DNA of 64,000 bases from Cunninghamia lanceolata (taxonomy: Eukaryota > Streptophyta > Pinopsida > Cupressales > Cupressaceae), in contig BSBN01001359.1 of assembly GCA_027924645.1 (NCBI GenBank), forward strand, positions 11,202,001-11,266,000, read 5' to 3'. Numbering within the stretch: position 1 is the first letter of the stretch; every line of letters begins with the position of its first letter. The notes under the pieces were generated by a model. The model worked only from the letters and a program-made list of their open reading frames with translations, searched no databases and was not told the origin of the DNA. Made by a program: the position numbers and the translations under genes. Positions 1 through 11,634 of this stretch are shown one piece after another.

Positions 1-172
1 TTCTCCTAGTGATTTGCACTGAAAAAAGTTGAAAAATCAAGTATTTTTTAAACATATCTTGCTCCTGGAGCTTGTTCTATTAGTTTGTGCATTAAGAGTT
101 GCATGAGGTTGTATGAGTATTATAACTTGCTATCCTAATATAAATATCCCTTTTAGATGAAGTATAAGACTC

Positions 173-2179
173 ATGGTATCTAGTGCTTTTGAAGAATTTG
201 ACATTCCTACCTCTGAAAATCCATTGAATAGATTCTTTACAAAAGGTGAGACACAAATTTTGCAAGACATTATACCCTCTACAACCACTATGGAAGATCA
301 AACATTTCATGATGTCGAAGACACTATTGAGGTGGTTGCACATGTACCTAATGAGAAAATAAACAAACTTGATAAAGACTTAGCCGAATTTCAAGCATTT
401 GTTGGAAATGAAAGGATAGCGGAAGAAGTTGTCCCTGTGATCCACCACATAAGAGAATTGATAAAAGAAGGAAAAGATGGTATTAATGTGGTTCAAGGTT
501 TAACACATATAGTACACAATAATGTCATGACGGCGACTAAATGTGTGAATGGTATTAAGAACATGTCATCACTATCTCATACGCAAGTATTGACACCTAT
601 ACCAACTACGAGAATATCTACATTTACATCAATGATTTTGACCACTAATGCAAATGCTTGTAGTAATGCTACCACTGGTATTGGAATATCTAATGGGTCA
701 AATTCACAAAATTACAAAGTTGTGGGATTTAACTATCAAAACTTGGTATCTAAAGGGACTTCTTTTATGAATAAGTACTCTCAACCACCTTCCCATCCCA
801 CCTATTCGTAACCATCTTCCACCTATCAATATGTCCAACCACCACTGAACTATTAACGACCTCCACCCATCACTACTTAGGCTCAATCACCCCCTCACTT
901 TGGTTCTAATTCTTTACAGCAAACCACATCTCCCAATGATGCCATCTTAAACCAACTTTTGAAAGGCATGACTTCTTTACAACAAAAGGTGACAAACTTA
1001 ACAAATTCTTCACAACCTAGTATATCAACTTATCATGCCCATAATCCTCTATCTTATGCAATCTTGAGAACCCCTATGTGTGAGAGATTTGAGACTTCTC
1101 GCTTTGAAAAATATGATGGAAAAGGTGATCCTAATACTCATGTGGCGGCATTCACGGCTATGTGTAGCGATTTCTACTTTGAAGAGGATTTGTTAGCAAA
1201 ACTTTTCTTGTGATCTCTCAAAGATACAGCTCTAGAATGGTTTTGTTTTTTACCTCTAAATTCAATACATTCCATTTTGTAGTTAGTTGATCAATTTTTA
1301 CAACATTTTCAAGCAAATATTGGACCTCAAGTCTCTTTGATCAATTTAGTTCATTGCAAGAAAGGTCTAAAAGAGAAATTAACTAAGTTTATTGGTTGAT
1401 ATCAATCTCTCTATGCAAAAATTCAATATCAAATGAAGGATGAGGATGTTTAGAAGGTGTTTATTACAAATCTACAGCCTAACATCCATGATAAGATCCT
1501 CTTGATGAAGTATAACTCCTTTCAACATTTATGTACCACCCTTCATGACTATCAACTTTCGTCTAGTCAGTATGAAAACCATAACTCATCGGCTCAAGTT
1601 GGTCAATCCATGGGTGGACCATCACAAAACAACTTCAAGAGGAATACTAGGAGTTTCATCAAGGTTAATGGACCGAATTCAAACAACTTTTCACAAGTGT
1701 CTACTATCACTAACCCAAAGAAGGCACCGTATCAACAAATAAAGTTTACTCCGATATCTGAATCCTATCATTCTATCATGAATCAAGCTCTGAGTAATAA
1801 TATTATGAATCTTCCCCCAATTAAACCTTTAGATCCTAGTAGAATGCAATGACATTATTTCGATGCTAATGTTTTTCGTCATTACCACCGAACACAAGGA
1901 CATGATACCGAACAATGTATGCATCTTAAACATGAAATATAAGACCTCATTGACTCGAATGTGATATAGGTATCGAGTGTGAATGATAATGGAAATAAGT
2001 TTGTTGCTCCGTTGAATCAAAACATACAGATCTTCACTAATCCCTTTCCTAAGCATATCGATAATAACATGATGGAACAAAATACACTTGAAGTAGAAGA
2101 TGACTACCTGAACTATGATGAGATTATTGCTGCAATAGAAGTGGATAAGGAAAATATTGAAATATTGCTTTGTCCATGA
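173..2179 (+). pseudogene. Ty3/gypsy gag remnant (Tat/OTA type), in-frame stops only
   Basis: Degenerate capsid polyprotein of a non-chromovirus gypsy element. The ATG at 173 opens one reading frame (frame 2) that can be followed to 2179 without a frameshift, broken by about eleven in-frame stops. The core shows the Retrotrans_gag signature: FEKYDGKGDP near 1103-1132, then a region matching DTALEWF (about 1224), LVDQFLQHF (about 1286) and EKLTKFIG (1375). A decayed zinc-binding motif (HRTQGHDTEQC, about 1890-1920) lies near the C-terminus; its first cysteine is gone. Several stops fit lost arginine or glutamine codons (CGA to TGA before SLKDT, CAA to TAA in EI*DLI). No protease or RT follows, so this copy is gag-only or internally deleted. 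Family assignment is from recalled motif patterns. Confidence 0.75.
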
Positions 2180-3429
2180 AGGAATGGTTTTTATTTTGAA
2201 GTTCCTCCTCTGTTATCCCTTTAGGGATCAGGAGATATGCAACATACATCAAAAAGACAAATGGAACAAGAGACTCTAACAAATGAAAAGATTGAGATAG
2301 TACAAGATAGTCCTTGTCACTTTGATAGATGAACTCAACAAAGAAAGCTAGCTAAAAATTGGAAAAGAACAAGATGATGATCATCAGTTGGAAATAATAG
2401 TGGTTCTCCTCCTCATAAGCAACAAAAGACTTCATATACATAAGGATATGAGAAATAAACACCACATGGACTTCTTGACAACAAACAAGACTCTCATAAG
2501 AACCACTGAAGCTTTGCACAAAACTTAATAGAGCATCTCTCCAAGAGGCTTGTAAGTTTAAAATTTTAGTACAATTGTACTAGCAGGTAAGTATTTCTAA
2601 CCCTTTACCTCCATGATGTGTTTCCCCCGTGATGTGTTATATGTTGTTTAGGCCTCCTAGGATGACCCTTGATACTCTCATAAGGTCAAGGATACTGGGA
2701 GACCACCTCTATTGTGACCCTTCTTCTATTTATATCATCATTATTTTATATTGCTTCTCCTCTATTTTTATTACAGTGTGTTGTGTCTTATGGACATAGC
2801 GTTGCGGTTGGTGATTTAGGAGCACCCTCCTATGTGATTATCCCTAAGGCACTTGTTTCTCCTCTCTTGATTTATTGTTTCCATTCCTATAGTGGTTCTA
2901 TCTAGCAGGCGGATGATGAAAAACATATTATAAGGATGAGGACCTAGTGTCCCTTTAGCGAGTAATCAAAAAATGGACCTAGTCCATACATGACGATGGG
3001 GTTGTTATATATTATCTGATGCTTGGCTAGTAGAATCACTCCATGTCATCTTGATGCTATCTTAAAGCACTTACAAAACATAAAAATATTGCTGCTCCAT
3101 GCACTTTGTCTATCTTGAATCTTGCATTCCTCGGTTCTTTATGTGATTGATCATATGCATTGTTGTTTATCATGATTATATAAACACTAACACTTTTCTT
3201 ACAGGAATGTGTTTGTGGGAACATTTGGTGATCGTAAAGTACATGTCACCTCTACGGGGCATGGGCTTTGCAAGAGCTCATGTTCCCTTGTGTGTTTTCT
3301 TCCTACCTTAACATGCTTGATATCGGTACACAACATCAACCACCTTAAGGTGAGGGCATATATAAGGTAAGTTGTCTGTTGTAGATGCTAGCAATGTGTG
3401 TTTTTGAATCTTGAATCTATTGTAATCAC

Positions 3430-3560
3430 TTAAGCCCTCTGCGGAGGTGGGATATTGTGCATATCCTTTTTATCTTAAGCCATCTGCAGAGGTAGGATAT
3501 CATGCATATCCTTTTTATCTTAAGCCCTCTGTGTGAGGTGGGGATGGTGTATTTCTCAAG
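3430..3560. repeat. 45-bp tandem repeat, about three copies
   Basis: Units begin with TTAAGCC at 3430, 3475 and 3520, an exact 45-bp period. The first two copies match closely (CTCTGCGGAGGTGGGATAT against CATCTGCAGAGGTAGGATAT); the third diverges after about 20 bases. Confidence 0.85.
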
Positions 3561-3803
3561 GAGAGTGCACAACCCTGTCATTTTCAAAAAGTCCTCTGAG
3601 TAGGCAGGGAGCAAATCTGAGACTATCCTAACCCTTAAGCATGTCTTCGACGATTGTTGTGGTGAATCCCAATCATTGGCGTGTTCCTGTAATGTGCTTG
3701 AGATGGTGATGAACCTAGAAATATGTACACTCCATCACTTGTTTGCCGTGTTTTCTCCATGTCTTCCAAAGTGTGTGTGTATGACATGTTTATTCCCAAG
3801 CAT

Positions 3804-3990
3804 AGTCTAAAGATTGATGGAGATGAGTCCCTCCTATGCTTTGGGATTTGTATGGTGCGCTTGATTTGTATGGTGTGTTTGTCCTCAAGTGCAGTCTAAA
3901 GATTTGTGGTGACGAGTCCCTCTTTGTATTGCATGTCTGTTGCCCCATGTGCAGTCTAAAGACTGGTGGCGATGAGTCCCTCCTACATTA
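3804..3990. repeat. Three dispersed copies of a 37-bp motif
   Basis: AGTCTAAAGA followed by a variable segment and GATGAGTCCCTCCTA begins at 3804, 3893 and 3953. The spacings of 89 and 60 bp are unequal, so this is a spaced rather than strict tandem array. Confidence 0.8.
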
Positions 3991-4282
3991 GGGGTTGTGT
4001 GTTTACTTTCCTTGTACTTGCATTCTACATTTCATATATATGAGAAAAAGAAAAAGAAAATAATCACTGCATTCACTGTGTTTTGCGTGTCTTCAATACT
4101 GTCTTCTTCGTGTTTTGCATGATTGTAACTATCTTATTTGTGTTTTATGTTCTTTTTACTATCTTCAATATGTCTAGCATGCCTTCTCTGTACTTGGCAT
4201 GTTTGCTGTGTTTTTTTACCGTACTTTAATGCAAGTATTGGCCTTGCATTTATACATACATTAAAGTGGGGGCTAAATGTTA

Positions 4283-5160
4283 TGTTGGAAAATGTCCCCT
4301 TGGGGGATTTGGGCAACCTTGCATCACCCAAAAAGAAGTTAATTCAAAATCATTGTAGTTTTTTTCATTTTTTTCCATAATTAGTGTTTTTGCTTCCATA
4401 ATATCTAGAATAATAATGTACGACTTTCAGTTTTTCCAAAACTGCTAAAAATAGCGACCTTCCTGTTTTGGAAAGTGTGCCTGCTATTTTTAGAAAGTTT
4501 GCATTTGGGCACGTAATGAAGTAAAAACTTCTAAAACATTACATAACAGAAATATAAGACCTTTGGCGAAGGAATCAGGCAAATATCATTTGTGAGCTGA
4601 AAGATATTAAAGTTTTTGTTTTTTGAAAAGCCCCTGAAAATTTCTGGAACAAGATATGAGGCACTAAAACTTCCCATAACGTACCAAAAAGTTGATGGAA
4701 ATCCATTTATGAATTTCTGGTGTGATATTTCACATTGCGAGATTTTTGGCGCTTAAAACGGTTCGTCAATCAAACACCCAGATCAAAAGTTATGCTTCCC
4801 GGAAGTTGACCTACTTTTGGAGGGAGTTGCAAATTTTGAAATTTAGTTGGAGGCCGCCAAAAAGTGCTATTTATGACTATTTTGGGAACCCTAGGTAGTA
4901 GTAGAGTTAAGGGGGCTAGTGTAGAGTCAAGAATAGGTGGGAAAACAAAAACCCTAGATGATTTGGGGTTATAGAAGGCTGAAGATTCTAGAGTCTTGAG
5001 GTTGGGAAAACTGTAATGTGTTGTAGCTAGTAGAGGATTCATCCTCTGATTGTAATTGAGCTTCTGTAATGTAATGAGTTGCCTAGTTCAATAAAAGAAA
5101 GTTCTATTTGTTGTGTTCAATATCTATTATTGTGTGTTTTGTGATTTACCCCCTTCATCA
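4283..5160 (+). repeat. CHR-1 5' LTR
   Basis: 878 bp, begins TGTTGGAAAATG and ends CCCTTCATCA. It aligns with 8809-9681 over nearly its full length, but the first 25 or so bases differ. The end is fixed by the primer binding site two bases further on and by the matching end of the 3' LTR. Confidence 0.9.
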
Positions 5161-5162
5161 AG

Positions 5163-5174
5163 TGGTATCAGAGC
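5163..5174 (+). promoter_or_regulatory. CHR-1 primer binding site (initiator tRNA-Met type)
   Basis: TGGTATCAGAGC is the standard plant retrotransposon site complementary to the 3' end of initiator tRNA-Met. It lies two bases (AG) after the LTR, as in CHR-2. Confidence 0.93.
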
Positions 5175-5261
5175 AAGGGTTCCTGAGTGTGTAGACAGAT
5201 CACCGACTGTGAGGCAGTTTGCACTAGGACCTGAGGTTGTGGGTTTGCTGCGAAGACCAAG

Positions 5262-6478
5262 ATGCCTCCACGAAGAAATCATGTTGGGAGGAATGCTTTG
5301 ACAAAAGAGGGTTTTAGAGCCCTACAAAGGCAAATCGATGCATTGCAAGAGGAGCTACGAAGAGGGTTTGAGCCAAGGACGAGAGAAGAAGGTGAAGATG
5401 AAGCTGAAGAAGAGCTATCTGAGGAAGAACAAGAAGCTGCCGGAGATCCTGCAGAAGTTAGGTAACAAGATCAAATTTTCTGCATATTTTGGAGATTTGA
5501 ATCCAGAACAGCTTATTGATTGGATCAATGACATGGAGGAGTATTTTGAGTATGAAGATGTGGAGGACCCAGATCGAGTTAAGTTTGCAAAAACAAAGTT
5601 GAAGGGCCATGCCAATATTTGGTGGAAGGAGGTCCAATTAGAGAGGAACAGAAGAGGAAAAGGAAAGATCACCAGATGGGATCGGATGGTGGAGAAACTA
5701 AAGAAGTAGTTCATTCTTGTGGACTATGAGATGGAGTTGCTGAAGAAGCTACAAGGACTGAAGCAAGGTAACAAGTCTGTTAAGGAGTATACAGAAGAGT
5801 TTTATAAAATTACTATCAGGACAGGTCATGTAGAGCCCAACAAGGAGAAGGTAGCCCGTTACATTAATGGGTTAAGGCCGAGTATTCAAGAGGAGTTGAG
5901 CCTGGTTAGAATGACCACCATAGAAGATGCATGCCAGTTTTCCCTGAAGGTGGAAGAGAAGTTGCACAAAAGATTTGATAGCAAGAAAAGGGGAAGAGGT
6001 CAAGGTGGAAGGACTGGTGGAAGACCCTATGGAGGCCGTAATGAAGATCAAAAGAAAAGTGAATAAGCAGGCACCAGTCGAAATCAAAGAGGGGATAATA
6101 CCTACCACCCTCGTGACTAGAACAATGGTGAGCAAAGAGGAAGAGGAAGAGGCAGACCTGGGCAAGGACCTGGAAGAGGAGGTTTCAGAGGAACCTATTT
6201 CCAATGTGGAGAAGAAGGGCATCGAGCATATGAGTGTCTGCAACATCAAGGAAGGATGAATAGAAGACCTGAAGGTGATGCACGAGTTGTACATGTAGAT
6301 GAAGATGCACAGTCTGAGCATTCTGAAGATGCTGAAAGGGGAGAAACCCTAGTTGTTAGAAGAACCTTGTTGAATGAGGAGAAAGAACCAAATTAGAGGA
6401 AGAGTTTATTCCACACAAGGTGCAAATGTGAAGGTAAGTGTTGTGATATTATTATTGATAGTCGAAGCACTGATAATC
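5262..6478 (+). pseudogene. CHR-1 gag and protease start
   Basis: The ATG at 5262 opens MPPRRNHVGRNALT, an acidic coiled N-terminus. After a frameshift near 5460 the capsid continues (GDLNPEQLIDWI, GHANIWWKEV, SLVRMTTIEDA) to the arginine/glycine-rich tail and zinc knuckle (about 6195-6240), and on into a protease start at about 6430-6478. The TAG at 5707 replaces a glutamine that CHR-2 keeps in the same place (LKNQFILVD). The knuckle reads Y-x2-C-x4-H-x4-C, with tyrosine for the first cysteine. The protease triad is DSR instead of DSG. The frame is cut at 6478, where sequence jumps to the middle of RT. Not functional. Confidence 0.88.
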
Positions 6479-8767
6479 TAGTAAGACTTGGGGAGTTTTG
6501 TTATTGTTTATTTGGATGATATTTTAATTTTTAGTAAGACTTGGGATGAGAATCTGATGCATATTAGAAGAGTTTTAGAGAAGCTGAGGGAGGAGAAGTT
6601 GCTGATTAATCTGAAGAAATGCAGTTTTCCAAAGGAGTTGGTATACCTGGGATTTGTTGTCTCAGAGGAAGCTCTTAAGATGGACCTAGAAAAAGTAAGG
6701 GTTATCATTGAATGGCCTATGCCAAGGAGTGCAACGAAGGTAAGATCTTTTCATGGTTTGGCAAGTTTTTACAGAAAGTTTATCAAGACTTTTAGTAGCA
6801 TTTATGCACCCCTAACTGAGACAATGAGAGGGGATAGAAAAGAGTTTAGATGGACTAAAGGAGTAGACAAGAGCTTTGATACATTGAAGCAGAAAGTCGT
6901 AGAACAACCTATTTTAGCACTTCCATATTTTAATAAGGTATTTCAGGTAGATTGTGATGCTAGTGGTAGTGGTATAGGAGCTGTTTTGAGCCAAGAAGGT
7001 AAGCCCATTGCCTATTTTAGTGAGAAGCTTAATGATGCCAAGAAAAAGTATTCTGTTTATGATCAGAAGTTTTATGCAATAGTTCAGGCTTTAAAGAAAT
7101 GGAGACATTATTTGTTGCCAAAGGAGTTTGTTTTATATACTGATCATTAGGCTTTGCCGTATCTTAATAGTCAAGGAAAGTTAAATCAACGACACTTAAA
7201 ATCGGTTGAGTTTTTGCAGAGCTATACTTTTGTTTTGAAGCACAGGAGTGGGAAGTCCAATAGAGTTGCAGATGCCTTGAGCAGAAGGCAAAATTTGTTG
7301 ACAGAAATGAAGATAGAGGTTGTTGGGTTTGAAGAGCTCAAAAGTTTGTATCCTGAAGATCTAGATTTTGCAGAGGCTTGGAAAGCTTGTTTGGAACCTG
7401 TTACTTTGGACAGGACAAAATGGTTGGATTTCATAATCCAAGATGGCATCTTGTTTAGAGGAAGCTAATTGTGCATTCCGAGGAGTTCCATGAGAGAGAA
7501 CCTAATTAAGGAGAAGCATAGTGGGGGATTAACTGGACACTTTGGTCGAGATAAGACCATTGCCATTGTCGGTGAAAATTATTATTAGCCACAGTTGTAG
7601 CAGGATGTGAGGAAATTTGTGTAGAGTTGCAGAGTGTGTTAGATGGCAAAAGGAACAAGTCAGAATACAGGGTTGTATCAACCATTACCTGTACCGGAGA
7701 AGCCATGGGATGATATTAGTATGGATTTTGTTCTTGGTTTACCAAGGACATAGAAAGGACATGATTCTATTTTTGTGGTGGTGGACAGATTCTCAAAAAT
7801 GGCACATTTTATTCCTTGTAAGAAGACTAATGATGCTGTTCATATTGCAGAATTATTTTTCAGGGAAGTGGTGAGACTACATGGTCTACCAAAGAGCATC
7901 GTTTTAGACTGAGATACCAAGTTTGTTGGTTATTTCTGGAGGACATTGTGGAAGAAGTTGAAGACAGACTTGAAGTTTAGTTCTGCACACCATCCGCAGA
8001 CTGATGGACAGACTGAAGTGGTGAATAGGAGTTTGGGAAACCTGCTACGATGCTTAGTAGGAGATAAGCCCAAGGGATGGGATTTGATTTTACCGCAGGA
8101 AGAATTTGCTTACAATAATTCTGTCAAGGAGTACTGGTAAATCACCATTCCAGATTGTAATGGCAATAGCCCAAGAAATGCTTCTAAGTTAAGGAAGCTG
8201 GACAATGGAGAAAAGATGAGTGCCGAAGCTGAAGACTTTGCAGAACATCTGAAGAATTTGCATGAAGAGGTGAGAAAGCACATTAATAAAATGAATATTC
8301 AGTACAAGGCTAAGGCAGATCAGAAGAGGAGATATAAGGAGTTCCAGGTAGGAGATGAAGTCATGGTTCACCTGAGAAAAGAAAGGTTACCAATTGGAAC
8401 ATACAATAAGTTGAAAATGAAGAAATTTGGACCATGCAGAATCTTGAAGAAGCATGATTCAGGAAATGCATATGAGGTAGACCTGCTGAGTGGGATCAAT
8501 ATTTCCCCTATTTTCAACATTGCTGATTTATCGAAATATCATGAAGGTGGAACAGAGGATGGACCAACAGAAGTGCAGTGGAGTATTTCAGCATCTACTT
8601 CAATGGAGGAGATAGAAGAGATCTTGGATAGCCGTGTGGGAAGAAGTACTCGAAACAAGCAATATGAAGAATATCTAGTAAAATGGAAAGGAAGGCCTGT
8701 TGAAGATTCTTCTTGGTTGTCTAAGGCAGAGGTTGACCATTTGGGTTTTCCTCACACAAACATCTGA
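6479..8767 (+). pseudogene. CHR-1 RT (C-part), RNase H, integrase, chromodomain
   Basis: One frame runs from about 6488 to the TGA at 8765-8767, broken by in-frame stops and a short pair of compensating indels near 8118-8190. It starts just before the RT catalytic box YLDD (about 6512), so RT palm residues upstream are deleted. RNase H (DCDASGSGIGAVLS, about 6950; TDH at 7139) is followed by the integrase zinc domain, then core residues in [10 protein letters not shown] and HHPQTDGQTEVVNR. The second core aspartate region is followed by a TGA (ILD.DT in CHR-2 keeps arginine). The C-terminal chromodomain runs about 8600-8760 ([30 protein letters not shown]). Stops at 7622 and 7751 are shared with CHR-2. 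Confidence 0.9.
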
Positions 8768-8808
8768 GACGTGACAGGGTCACTTCTCAAATTACCCTGG
8801 GTGTCTGA

Positions 8809-9681
8809 TGTAGGAGCATCCAGTGGTGTAAGGGCAATCTTGTATCACCCAAAAAGAAGTTAATTCAAAATCATTGTAGTTGTTTTCATTCCTTTCCATA
8901 ATTAGTGTTTCTGGTTCCATAATATCTAGAATAATAATGTAGGACTTTCAATTTTTCTAAAACTGCTAAAAATAGCGACCTGCGTGTTTTGGAAAGTGTA
9001 CCTACTACTTTTAGAAAATTTGCATTTGGGCACATAATGAAGAAAAAACTTCTAGAACGTTACATAACAAAAATATAAGACCTTTGGTGAAGGAATTAGG
9101 CAAAGATCATTTGTGAGCTGAAAGATATTAAAGTTTTTGTTTTCTGAAAAGCCCCTGAAAATATTTGGAACAAGATATGAGGCACTAAAACTTCCCATAA
9201 CATCCCAAAAAGTTGATGAAAATCCATTTACAAATTTCTGGCATAATATTTCACATCACGAGATTTTCAGCGCTTAAAACGGTTCGTCAATCGGACACCT
9301 GGATCAAAAGTTATGCTTCCCGGAAGTTGACCTACTTTTGGAGGGAGTTGCAAATTTTGAAATTTAGCTGGAGGCTGCCAAAAAGTGCTATTTATGACTA
9401 TTTTGGGAACCCTAGGTAGTAGTAGAGTTAAGGGGGCCAGTGTAGAGTCAGGAATAGGTGGGAAAACAGAAACCCTAGCTGATTTGGGGTTACAGAAGGC
9501 TGAAGATTCTAGAGTCTTGAGGTTGGGAAAACTGTAATGTGTTGCAGCTAGTAGAGAATTCATCCTCTGATTGTAATTGAGCTTCTGTAATGTAATGAGT
9601 TGCCCAGTTCAATAAAATAAAGTTCTATTTGCTGTGTTCAATATCTATTATTGTGTGTTTTGTGATTTACCCCCTTCATCA
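8809..9681 (+). repeat. CHR-1 3' LTR
   Basis: 873 bp, begins TGTAGGAGCATC and ends CCCTTCATCA, matching the 5' LTR. It starts 42 bases after the polyprotein stop; no clear polypurine tract remains in front of it. Confidence 0.9.
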
Positions 9682-9751
9682 GTTTGTAGTGAAAGGAGGA
9701 TTTTGTATAAACCATTAAAACCCCATTTCCCCCTTTTAACAAAAAAAACAC

Positions 9752-9889
9752 TACAAAATAGAAGTAAAGAAGGAATATGTGTCTACAAAGGATCAGATTG
9801 CAGATATTTTCACAAATCCTTTGCCTAAGGATACTTTTGAGTATCTCAAGAAGAAGTTAGCGGTCATTACCCCTCCTACTTTAAACTAA
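9752..9889 (+). pseudogene. Copia RNase H C-terminus
   Basis: Frame 2 reads YKIEVKKEYVSTKDQIADIF, then TNPLPKDTFEYLKKKL and a short tail to TAA at 9887-9889. The STK-D/E-Q-x-ADIFTKPLP block is the hallmark C-terminus of plant Ty1/copia pol; here TKPLP has become TNPLP. Upstream sequence (9682-9750) is A- and C-rich and no longer readable. Confidence 0.9.
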
Positions 9890-11634
9890 GTTGCATAGGA
9901 AATGTATCAGTCTAGTTGTGCCCAAAGTCTCATTTTTTGATTTGGATTGATGTTTTGAAGGCTACCTCTTAGGGGGAGTAGGTAGATATTGCCTGATAAA
10001 GAGCAGTAAGTGTTGCAGTATTGCTGATAGGGGGAGTAGTGCAGTAAGATTTGAATTGAGCCATGCTAACTAAAGAGAGAAAAGGTCTGGTACCCTTTGC
10101 CATTGATGTCAAAAGGGGAGAGAAGCTCATGTGAAAAACTTAAGGAGAGAGATTATGAGAAAGTTGCAGCTAGAGAAAGCATAAAGTAAGTGGGAGCAAA
10201 GAAGCAAAGCAAGTTTTCTTGTCTTGATGGTTTTTCACATCATGTGTTGCCATCAATGACAATAGGGGAGATTGTTGCAAGTATGAGCAACAAGTGTTGT
10301 CATTGATGTCAACACCTAAGGTCATCATCTAAGGAAGTTATTTGAATTAGTTTGAGCAAGTGTTTGAGAAGTAAGTATAATTGCAGAAGTGTTCTATCTC
10401 CCAGAATAGTGCAGTGTTTTGCTCTGCATATCTTGTAGATTGAATATCTTTGTCTGCGGTTTGGAAGTTATGTTAAGGTATGTTTGTAGTTGCTATATTT
10501 CAATTTTGAGCCTCTGGTGTGAATATTTGAGTGAGTTTTGTTCACCAGAGTAAAAACTATTTTTCTGAGTATTCAATGGTGATAGCGAGAATGTATTATG
10601 CTCCGCATTTCTCCGCATTTAAGTTTTATTATGGTTTGCAATTTGAGGATTAAGTCTGGGATGATGTTATGAGCCTTTAGTTGAAATGGTTCATGATTTG
10701 GTGCTCTGCAAGCAATCTTTCCTTTATGACAGTGGTTGACAGTAATGTTTAAGTGCTCTAGTTTGAAGAATCTATGGATAAAATGTTTGGGGGTTGTGCG
10801 GAAGTTCTTTGTGATTGTAACATGCTTTTGGACATCTCTAGATCATGTTCCTACTTTTTTATTGGTCCATAAAGTGTAATTCAGATCGCGCATGAAGCGT
10901 GTTCCTAAAGGTCTTAGTGTTAACACCAGTTTTGGCCGACTTGGTTGTTTTCACTACTTGCGATTATGCTTTAGAGTTTGTGATAGTGTGTTGCTGCGTG
11001 GAAGATTTCATTTGAGTCTTAGCTAAGGTGTGGTATGGTCCGCATTCATTCTTTTCCTTCACAAATTTGATTAGGTCCTGACCTATTCTAATGTATGTAT
11101 GTTATATGTCGACCTTGGAGATTATTCTAACGGTTGATGATTGTAATGCCGACCTTAATGTACATTCCAAGGTTGATGAATTGTATAAATACACGTAATG
11201 AAGTCATAATTAAGTGATGATAATGTGAAGATGCAAAGATAAGTGTGAAGTGTAAAAGCAGAGTAGAGTAGAGCAAAGGATTTTTATTGTGCTTCAATGG
11301 AACTAAACCTTGGCATGATATAGATGCTACTATCTCAGTTCACCAACTTTTGGTAGTGAGCCCTTTTGGCAGTGAGCCTCTTCCTTTGGTAGTGAGCCCC
11401 TTCTTTTGCAGTGAGTGTGATAGGTAAAAATCAGGTTAATAAGATCAAGCATGTAAATGAAAACCTAATCCTACCACCATCAAAGAATCAAATCCAAGTG
11501 AAACCAAAAGTATGCAATTCAAGAACAAGATCACCTAAATTGTATGATTCCTTATTTGTGATGTGGATTGCTTCTCAATCAATGAACAATTATGAAGATA
11601 AAAGCTGCCATGATGGATGGATGATAATGATAAT

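Larger units (their letters stand above)
2180..4282 (+). other. Noncoding 3' tail of the upstream gag-only element
   Basis: No convincing coding frame. A few residues after the gag stop continue weakly to about 2330. The stretch holds two small tandem repeats (listed separately) and ends in a purine-rich tract, AAAGTGGGGGC at 4263-4273, of the kind that primes plus-strand synthesis just before a 3' LTR. The first TG after it is at 4283, which is also where the CHR-1 5' LTR appears to begin, so the two elements may share or have exchanged this border. Confidence 0.5.
4283..9681 (+). mobile_element. CHR-1: Ty3/gypsy chromovirus with both LTRs, internally deleted
   Basis: A complete-looking but defective LTR retrotransposon: 5' LTR, tRNA-Met-type primer binding site, gag with zinc knuckle, truncated protease, RT missing its N-terminal part, RNase H, integrase, C-terminal chromodomain and 3' LTR. 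Chromoviruses are the gypsy clade whose integrase ends in a chromodomain thought to guide insertion into marked chromatin. The 5-bp flanks differ (TGTTA before, GTTTG after), so no target-site duplication is visible. Lack of a TSD and divergence of the two LTR 5' ends suggest recombination or rearrangement after insertion. CHR-2 is a relative in the same window on the opposite strand. Confidence 0.9.

Noticed and set aside
5872..6321. 149-codon minus-strand frame opposite CHR-1 gag
   Set aside because: Shadow of the real gag frame; low-complexity serine/leucine text produced by the arginine-rich sense strand.
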